This document shows positions 6,070-10,604 of a DNA stretch of 10,604 bases, piece after piece. The notes under the pieces were generated by a model. The model was given only the letters and a program-made list of their open reading frames with translations. It made no database searches and had not been told where the DNA came from. The DNA is from an uncultured Clostridia bacterium (lineage in GTDB: Bacteria; Bacillota; Clostridia; Christensenellales; UBA1242), in the NCBI GenBank assembly GCA_934778125.1, contig CAKVOF010000038.1:1-10604 (forward strand), given 5' to 3'. The position numbers and the translations under genes were made by a program. How positions within the stretch are numbered: the first letter of the stretch is position 1; every line of letters starts with the position of its first letter.

Positions 6070-7665
6070 TTATTTCGCATAATCAACACTTCTTGTTTCC
6101 CTAATAACATTAACTTTTATTTGCCCTGGATATTCCATTTCTTTTTCTATTTTTTGAGCAATATCTTTGGCCATAAATAGAGCTTGTTCATCAGAAATTT
6201 CTTCTGGTTTAACTATGATTCTAACTTCTCTTCCAGCCTGAATTGCAAAACTTTTTTCAACGCCTTTAAATCCATTTGCAATTTCTTCAAGTTGTTGCAA
6301 TCTTTTAATATATGTTTCTAGTGATTCCCTTCTAGCCCCTGGTCTTGAACTACTTATAGCATCAGCTGTTTGAACTATTATAGCCTCTAAACTCTCAAAC
6401 TCAACATTTCCATGATGTGCAGCAATACAATGAATAACTTCTTTGCTTTCTTTATATCTTGTGGCAAGTTCAACACCGATTGTTACATGGGTTCCTTCAA
6501 CCTCATGATCAACAGCCTTACCAATATCATGCAATAATCCACCACGTCTTGCAATTTTTTCATTAGCACCAACTTCAACAGCTAACAAACCTGCAAGATA
6601 TGAAACTTCTAAGCAATGCTTTAAACAATTTTGTCCATAACTAGTTCTATATTTTAAGCGACCTAAAATTTTAACAAGTTCAGGATGCATACCGTGTATA
6701 CCAGCATCAAACACTGCTGCTTCACCCGCTTCTTTGATTGTTGTTTCAATATCGCGCGTAACTTTCTCAACTATTTCTTCAACTCTTGCTGGATGAATTC
6801 GACCATCAAGGATTAACTTTTCAAGAGCTACTTTTGCAATTTCTCTTCTAACTGGATCAAATGAGCTAATTACGACCGCTTCTGGTGTGTCATCAATAAT
6901 CAAATCAACACCAGTTGCATTTTCAAGAGCGCGTATGTTTCTACCTTCTCTACCAATAATTCTCCCCTTCAATTCATCATTTGGAAGATCAACACTGGTA
7001 ACTGTTATCTCACTAGTGTGATCAACAGCAGTTTTTTGAATAGCTAATGTAATTATTTCTTTTGCTTTTTTATTTGCTTCTTCTTTAGCATTTTCTTCAA
7101 TATTTCTAACAAGAATAGCTGCATCTTTTTTAGCTTCTTCTTCATATTTAGAAATTAAGGTGTTTTTAGCCTCTTCTTTAGTTAAGCCTGAAATTTTTTC
7201 CAACTCTTTTTGCATTTTAATTGTAATTTCATTTTGTTCATCTATTTTCTTTTGAATCGAGTCTTCTTTTTCTTTCAATGAATTTTTGATATTTTCTAAA
7301 TTATCACTTTTCTTGTCAAGAGCTTCTTCCTTAGAATTTAAAAAATCCTCTCTTTGATTAATTCTATGCTCTGATTTTTGAAGGTCAGCTCTTCTTTCCC
7401 TAACTTCTTGATCACAGTCATTTTTAATTTTAAACACTTCATCTTTAGCTTCAAGTAAAGCTTCTTTTTTTATTGTTTTAGCTTCTTCTTTGGCTTTTTC
7501 AATAATGTTATTTGCGTTTTCTTTGCTTTTACTTAATTTACCTTTTTGCAAATAAACATAAATTAAGATTGCAAGAGGTGCAGAAACAATCATTGCTATT
7601 CCTGCCACAATAACACTCAATCCTGCCGAAGACAAAGCTAATAAACTCATAATACTAGTTTGCAT
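6070..7665 (-). CDS. rny: Ribonuclease Y
   Basis: A 531-residue membrane-anchored endoribonuclease that starts mRNA decay in Firmicutes and works with other degradosome proteins at the membrane. Domain order is standard: an N-terminal hydrophobic anchor (about 13-40), a long charged coiled coil (about 45-215, Glu/Lys/Ala rich), a KH RNA-binding domain with GRIIGREGRNIRALE (234-248), an HD hydrolase domain with H350, HDIGK (379-383) and TADAISSSRPGARR (433-446), and a C-terminal domain to 531. The length is slightly above the usual figure, about 520; the extra lies in the N-terminal stretch before and within the anchor. The ATG at 7665 has AGGAG 6 bases upstream (7676-7672), so the start is secure. 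All catalytic residues expected for the HD fold are visible. A small zinc-ribbon gene follows on the same strand. Confidence 0.97.
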   Translation of the reverse strand: MQTSIMSLLALSSAGLSVIVAGIAMIVSAPLAILIYVYLQKGKLSKSKENANNIIEKAKEEAKTIKKEALLEAKDEVFKIKNDCDQEVRERRADLQKSEHRINQREDFLNSKEEALDKKSDNLENIKNSLKEKEDSIQKKIDEQNEITIKMQKELEKISGLTKEEAKNTLISKYEEEAKKDAAILVRNIEENAKEEANKKAKEIITLAIQKTAVDHTSEITVTSVDLPNDELKGRIIGREGRNIRALENATGVDLIIDDTPEAVVISSFDPVRREIAKVALEKLILDGRIHPARVEEIVEKVTRDIETTIKEAGEAAVFDAGIHGMHPELVKILGRLKYRTSYGQNCLKHCLEVSYLAGLLAVEVGANEKIARRGGLLHDIGKAVDHEVEGTHVTIGVELATRYKESKEVIHCIAAHHGNVEFESLEAIIVQTADAISSSRPGARRESLETYIKRLQQLEEIANGFKGVEKSFAIQAGREVRIIVKPEEISDEQALFMAKDIAQKIEKEMEYPGQIKVNVIRETRSVDYAK

Positions 7666-7694
7666 AGCCTTCTCCTTAAAAAAAAATAAAATAT

Positions 7695-7709
7695 AATGTT
7701 TTAAACATT
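7695..7709. repeat. Perfect 7+7 inverted repeat in the rny leader
   Basis: AATGTTT (7695-7701) and AAACATT (7703-7709) are exact complements around one central T. It lies 30-44 bases upstream of the rny start, downstream of the candidate promoter. It could be an operator for a dimeric regulator. As RNA the loop would have to open, leaving only a weak hairpin. Such palindromes are expected by chance in AT-rich DNA. Confidence 0.4.
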
Positions 7710-7729
7710 TTAATAAATTAATTGTGCTA

Positions 7730-7757
7730 AATATATAGATTTCAAATAATTATTCAA
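7730..7757 (-). promoter_or_regulatory. Weak candidate promoter of rny
   Basis: TTGAAT (7757-7752), a 16-base spacer and TATATT (7735-7730) on the minus strand. It would give a leader of about 60 bases carrying the palindrome at 7695-7709. Other AT-rich boxes nearby are nearly as good, so placement is uncertain. Confidence 0.3.
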
Positions 7758-7858
7758 ATAAATTAAATAAATATTTGTTCAAGTTATAAATTTATTTTTA
7801 AAACATCTATTTCCAATAGTGATTTCTCACTACAACATTTATAGTTTAATTATTTAAC

Positions 7859-7910
7859 AAAAAAAAGTCAAATAATTATACAATTATAATCATATAAAAA
7901 CTCGACTTTT
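7859..7910 (-). terminator. Probable terminator after thiI
   Basis: On the minus strand AAAAGTC (7910-7904) pairs with GACTTTT (7869-7863), with further T to 7859, giving a run of eight T. The enclosed 34 bases contain a smaller hairpin (ATTATA/TATAAT). It begins 16 bases after the thiI stop. The outer stem is short and the loop long, so confidence is moderate. Confidence 0.45.
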
Positions 7911-7925
7911 GTAATATAAAATAAT

Positions 7926-9092
7926 TTAAATATTTTTAGTTTCAATAATTTCGATAGAATTAATAACTTTTTCAACCAAATCATCAATATTTAGTTTATT
8001 TTCTTCTCTAATAACTTTCTCTAATTTGGGCTTTATTATTGGATATCTAGGCAAGAATACTGTGCAACAATCTTCATATGGAAGTATCGATGTTTCAAAG
8101 GTATTGATTTTTTTAGCAATTTCAGTTATTTCACTTTTATCCATAGTAATAACAGGCCTTATAACAGGAATTAGTTTTAGAACATTATTTGTAACCGTAA
8201 TACTCTCAATTGTTTGACTTGCAACCTGACCTAAGCTTTCACCTGTGATAATAGCCTGCAATTCATTTGTTTGGCATATTTTTTCAGCAATTCGCATCAT
8301 AATTCTTCGCATAATTGTTATCATATATTCTTCATTGCATTTTTTATGAATTTCTTCTTGTACTGCTTTAAAATTACAAATAAATATTTTAATATTTCCA
8401 GAATACTCGGATACAATCTTAGCAAGCTTTAATACTTTTTCTTTAGCTTGCTCACTCGTATATGGATAGCTGTGGAAATGTAAAGCTGAAATATTCATCC
8501 CCCTTTTTGATGCCAAAAAACCAGCAACAGGGCTATCAATTCCTCCTGATAACAACAATAATCCGTTTCCACTAGTGCCAACTGGCATACCATTTAAACC
8601 TTGAATAACCTCATAAAAAATAAATGTATAACCATTCTCTCTAATGTCAACATTTACATCAACTTCTGGATTGTGCAAATCAACTGCAATTTTGTTGTTC
8701 TTAAGAATAATTCCGCCTAGGGTTGCTGAAAATTTAGTTGAATTTTCTGGAAATAATTTATCTGCTCTATTTACAGTCACTCTAAATGTTTTTTTATTTA
8801 GCCTTATTGATTCAACATATTCTTTAATACCACCCATATCTGTTTTTAACATAACGGCAGGACTCACTGAGTGCACCCCAAAAATTTTACACAATTCAAT
8901 AATTATGTTGTTTTCATCAACTTTATCATATTCACTAACAAAAATTCTATTGCCCATTTTCCTTATCTCGCATTTAATTGGCAATAACTTTTCTTTTATA
9001 TTATCAAGCAATTTTCTTTCAAAAAATCCTCTATTTTTACCTTTTAAAAACAATTCGCCAAATCTTATTAATATTGTTTGTTTTATTTCCAT
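7926..9092 (-). CDS. thiI: tRNA 4-thiouridine synthase ThiI, without rhodanese domain
   Basis: A 388-residue cytoplasmic enzyme that adenylates U8 of tRNA and replaces its oxygen with sulfur (s4U). In order: an N-terminal ferredoxin-like region (1-60), a THUMP RNA-binding domain (about 60-165), and a PP-loop ATP pyrophosphatase domain with SGGIDSPVAG (182-191) and TGESLGQVASQT (283-294). The paired cysteines in YEDCCTVFLP (339-348) fit the position of the conserved catalytic Cys near the C-terminus. The C-terminal rhodanese domain of E. coli ThiI is absent, as is usual in Bacillus-type ThiI, which takes sulfur from a dedicated cysteine desulfurase. That partner is encoded just upstream, with 9 bases between stop and start. 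The ribosome site (TAAGGA) overlaps the upstream stop, so translation is probably coupled. A role in thiazole synthesis is less likely without the rhodanese domain. Confidence 0.97.
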   Translation of the reverse strand: MEIKQTILIRFGELFLKGKNRGFFERKLLDNIKEKLLPIKCEIRKMGNRIFVSEYDKVDENNIIIELCKIFGVHSVSPAVMLKTDMGGIKEYVESIRLNKKTFRVTVNRADKLFPENSTKFSATLGGIILKNNKIAVDLHNPEVDVNVDIRENGYTFIFYEVIQGLNGMPVGTSGNGLLLLSGGIDSPVAGFLASKRGMNISALHFHSYPYTSEQAKEKVLKLAKIVSEYSGNIKIFICNFKAVQEEIHKKCNEEYMITIMRRIMMRIAEKICQTNELQAIITGESLGQVASQTIESITVTNNVLKLIPVIRPVITMDKSEITEIAKKINTFETSILPYEDCCTVFLPRYPIIKPKLEKVIREENKLNIDDLVEKVINSIEIIETKNI

Positions 9093-9101
9093 AATTTGTC
9101 C

Positions 9102-10238
9102 TTAATTTTTTACTTTTGAGATATATTCGTTGTAGCAATTAGCAATTTCTTGCGTTGCAATTTTGATTTCATCTATGCTATTCTCTTCTGAAAAACTAAC
9201 CCTTAAAGAACCTTCTATAAGTGAGTTTGAAACACCCATTGCCTGAAGAATTCTGTTCCCCAATTTTTTTGTTGAACAAGCTGAACCGTTACTTAATAAA
9301 ACACCCTTATCATCTAACATATGAAGCAATGTTTCCGCCCTTGAACCCGGCAATGAAAATGAAACGATGTATGGTGATTTATTCTCTCCATTAAAAACTA
9401 CATTTGGAACCAACGCCAACAATTCTTGTTTAAATAACTCAGAAAGTTTTTTAACATGATTAAAGTTTTCCATTCTATTTTTTAGAATTATTTCAGCCGA
9501 CTTATCAAAAGCTTTAATTGCTGGATAGTTTTCAGTGCCACTTCGTAATCCATTTTCCTGACCACCGCCAAAAATTATTGGTTTTAGATTGATGCCGTTT
9601 TTACAAAACAAAGCACCAATTCCTCTAGGAGCATGGATTTTATGACCACTAATTGTATATAGGTCAACACCTAACCTATTAACATTTACATCAATCTTTC
9701 CAAATGCTTGAACACCATCAGAGTGAAAAATAATTTTAGGATTAATTGACTTAGCATATTTTACCAACTTTTCAATATCATTAACAGCACCAGTTTCGTT
9801 ATTAACATGCATAATTGAAACAAACGCTACTTTATCATCTATCTTATTAACAAAATCATCATAGTCTATCTCACCATTTTCAATTAGTTTTATATACTCA
9901 ACATTATATCCTAAACTCTCAAGATTCTTTGCAACATTATATACGGCTGGATGTTCCCCAAGAGAAAAAAGAAGTTTTGCATTTTTATTTTTTATTGAAC
10001 CCATAATAGCCATGTTATTCGACTCAGTTGCACCACTTGTAAAAATAATTTTATCATTTGAGGTTGCTCCAAGATACTTTAAAAAATTTATCTTAGATTC
10101 ATTTATTGACTTATAATTCTTACTACCAAGATTATATAATGCACCGGGGTTATAAAAATCATTCAAACTTGCAGTATTATATACTTCTAAACTTTTTTCG
10201 TAAACTTTTGTTGTGCTAGCATTATCAAGGAATATCAT
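9102..10238 (-). CDS. Cysteine desulfurase (NifS/IscS family), likely sulfur donor to ThiI
   Basis: A 378-residue PLP enzyme that turns L-cysteine into alanine and a protein persulfide. Visible sites: the N-terminal FLDNASTT (3-10), SGATESNN (68-75), EHPAVYN (95-101) with H96 stacking on PLP, HSDGVQAFGK (172-181), the Schiff-base lysine K200 in SGHKIHAPRG (197-206), and the sulfur-carrying C321 in SNGSACSTKK (316-325). The length is close to the family norm. It lies directly upstream of thiI. In Bacillus subtilis the equivalent neighbour, NifZ, serves ThiI, so this enzyme probably supplies sulfur for s4U rather than general Fe-S assembly; that specificity is inferred from context. No iscU or sufU partner is in view. 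The ATG start is preceded by a TAGGT-type ribosome site and a good promoter. Confidence 0.95.
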   Translation of the reverse strand: MIFLDNASTTKVYEKSLEVYNTASLNDFYNPGALYNLGSKNYKSINESKINFLKYLGATSNDKIIFTSGATESNNMAIMGSIKNKNAKLLFSLGEHPAVYNVAKNLESLGYNVEYIKLIENGEIDYDDFVNKIDDKVAFVSIMHVNNETGAVNDIEKLVKYAKSINPKIIFHSDGVQAFGKIDVNVNRLGVDLYTISGHKIHAPRGIGALFCKNGINLKPIIFGGGQENGLRSGTENYPAIKAFDKSAEIILKNRMENFNHVKKLSELFKQELLALVPNVVFNGENKSPYIVSFSLPGSRAETLLHMLDDKGVLLSNGSACSTKKLGNRILQAMGVSNSLIEGSLRVSFSEENSIDEIKIATQEIANCYNEYISKVKN

Positions 10239-10261
10239 ATTTCTTACCTACCATAGTAAAT

Positions 10262-10290
10262 ATAATACCATATAATAAATTTTTTTTCAA
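10262..10290 (-). promoter_or_regulatory. Promoter of the cysteine desulfurase-thiI operon
   Basis: TTGAAA (10290-10285), 17-base spacer and TATTAT (10267-10262), with TG one base before the -10 box. Transcription would begin near 10255, leaving a leader of about 17 bases. The -35 box starts 4 bases after the yunB stop codon, so the operon can be read apart from yunB. No terminator is visible after yunB, so some read-through is also likely. Confidence 0.65.
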
Positions 10291-10293
10291 TTA

Positions 10294-10604
10294 TTAAATA
10301 GGCACAAAGTTAAATAGTGAATCTAAATTGTCAGAAAACAAATATACTTCAGGAATTTTTCCAACTATAACACTTTCACACAACAAAAATTGCTGTGTAT
10401 TTGATACTTCGCAACTTGTAAAAGGTAAAACAACACCCACGGATACCGTTATATCAACATAAATACTATGTAGTGTTTGATTAATGCCAGTACTCGTAAA
10501 ACTTGAATGAAAATCACATTTAACTGAATTAATAGTATCTATATTAAATTTTATTTGTGGACCAAGCCCTGATAAAATCGATAAGCCCGTAAAATTACCC
10601 ATTT
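10294..10604 (-). CDS. yunB: Sporulation protein YunB, C-terminal part (5' end outside the window)
   Basis: Only the last 102 or so residues are present and the frame runs off the right edge. Full-length YunB proteins are roughly twice this size, so the Met at the window edge should not be taken as the start. Recognisable YunB features are a G-x-(T/S)-G-x-x-x-L-S-G-x-G-P segment at the beginning (GNFTGLSILSGLGP), the GINQTLHSIYVDI block (about 38-50) and the VIVGKIPEVYLF block near the end (about 79-90). YunB is a sporulation protein of endospore formers, expressed in the mother cell in Bacillus. Its molecular role is poorly known. Its presence argues that this lineage forms spores or did so recently. 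Confidence 0.85.
   Translation of the reverse strand, partial: MGNFTGLSILSGLGPQIKFNIDTINSVKCDFHSSFTSTGINQTLHSIYVDITVSVGVVLPFTSCEVSNTQQFLLCESVIVGKIPEVYLFSDNLDSLFNFVPI

Noticed and set aside
5941..6180. 79-residue plus-strand frame
   Set aside because: Antisense to the zinc-ribbon gene and the end of rny; no domain or ribosome site.
8026..8217. 63-residue hydrophobic plus-strand frame
   Set aside because: Antisense to thiI with no ribosome site; the hydrophobic look comes from the complement of polar AT-rich codons.
8644..9105. 153-residue plus-strand frame
   Set aside because: Antisense shadow of thiI; the thiI frame has clear catalytic motifs.
1..10604. Mycoplasma-type code (TGA = Trp)
   Set aside because: TGA ends the ABC ATPase cleanly at 2894-2896 just before the permease start, and the recognised proteins use TGG for Trp.
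1..10604. CRISPR array, insertion sequence, phage genes, riboswitch or toxin-antitoxin pair
   Set aside because: No spaced direct repeats, transposase or integrase motifs, or conserved riboswitch cores were seen; gene content is chromosomal housekeeping plus one exporter.

Overview
The window is strongly AT-rich DNA from a low-GC Firmicute, most likely an uncultured Clostridia or Bacilli-type organism. The evidence is RNase Y, a ThiI without a rhodanese domain paired with a cysteine desulfurase, the C-terminus of the sporulation protein YunB, AGGAG-type ribosome sites, a tRNA with encoded CCA, and TTG/GTG starts. TGA is used as a real stop (2894-2896), so this is not the Mycoplasma/Spiroplasma code. 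YunB suggests a spore former or a descendant of one.

Layout. (1) 2-880, +: the 3' part of a gene for an Asn-rich protein with four membrane segments; it is open at the left edge. (2) 923-1786, -: a TVP38/VTT-type membrane protein, convergent with the first gene across a shared hairpin. (3) 1958-4976, +: a two-gene ABC exporter, with a strong promoter and a TTG start. The ATPase is BcrA-like and the permease has a loop of more than 400 residues predicted to lie outside the membrane. (4) 4973-5437, -: RNase HI. Its stop overlaps the permease stop, and one terminator hairpin sits inside both gene ends. (5) 5700-5774, +: tRNA-Trp(CCA) with its own promoter and terminator. (6) 7665-5856, -: rny (RNase Y) followed by a 47-residue zinc-ribbon gene, probably one transcript. 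(7) 10238-7926, -: cysteine desulfurase then thiI, a sulfur-transfer operon for 4-thiouridine in tRNA. (8) 10294-10604, -: the C-terminal part of yunB, running off the right edge.

Most of the window is housekeeping: RNA decay (rny), RNA/DNA hybrid removal (rnhA), tRNA and tRNA thiolation (nifS-like, thiI). The accessory-looking parts are the ABC exporter and the Asn-rich membrane protein. Intergenic space is short and convergent genes share hairpins. No gap exceeds 300 bases. The two longest are 5438-5699 (AT-rich, tRNA promoter at its right end, otherwise nothing convincing) and 7666-7925 (rny leader and a probable thiI terminator). I see no CRISPR array, transposase, phage gene, riboswitch or att site, and no convincing sign of a new defence or mobile system.
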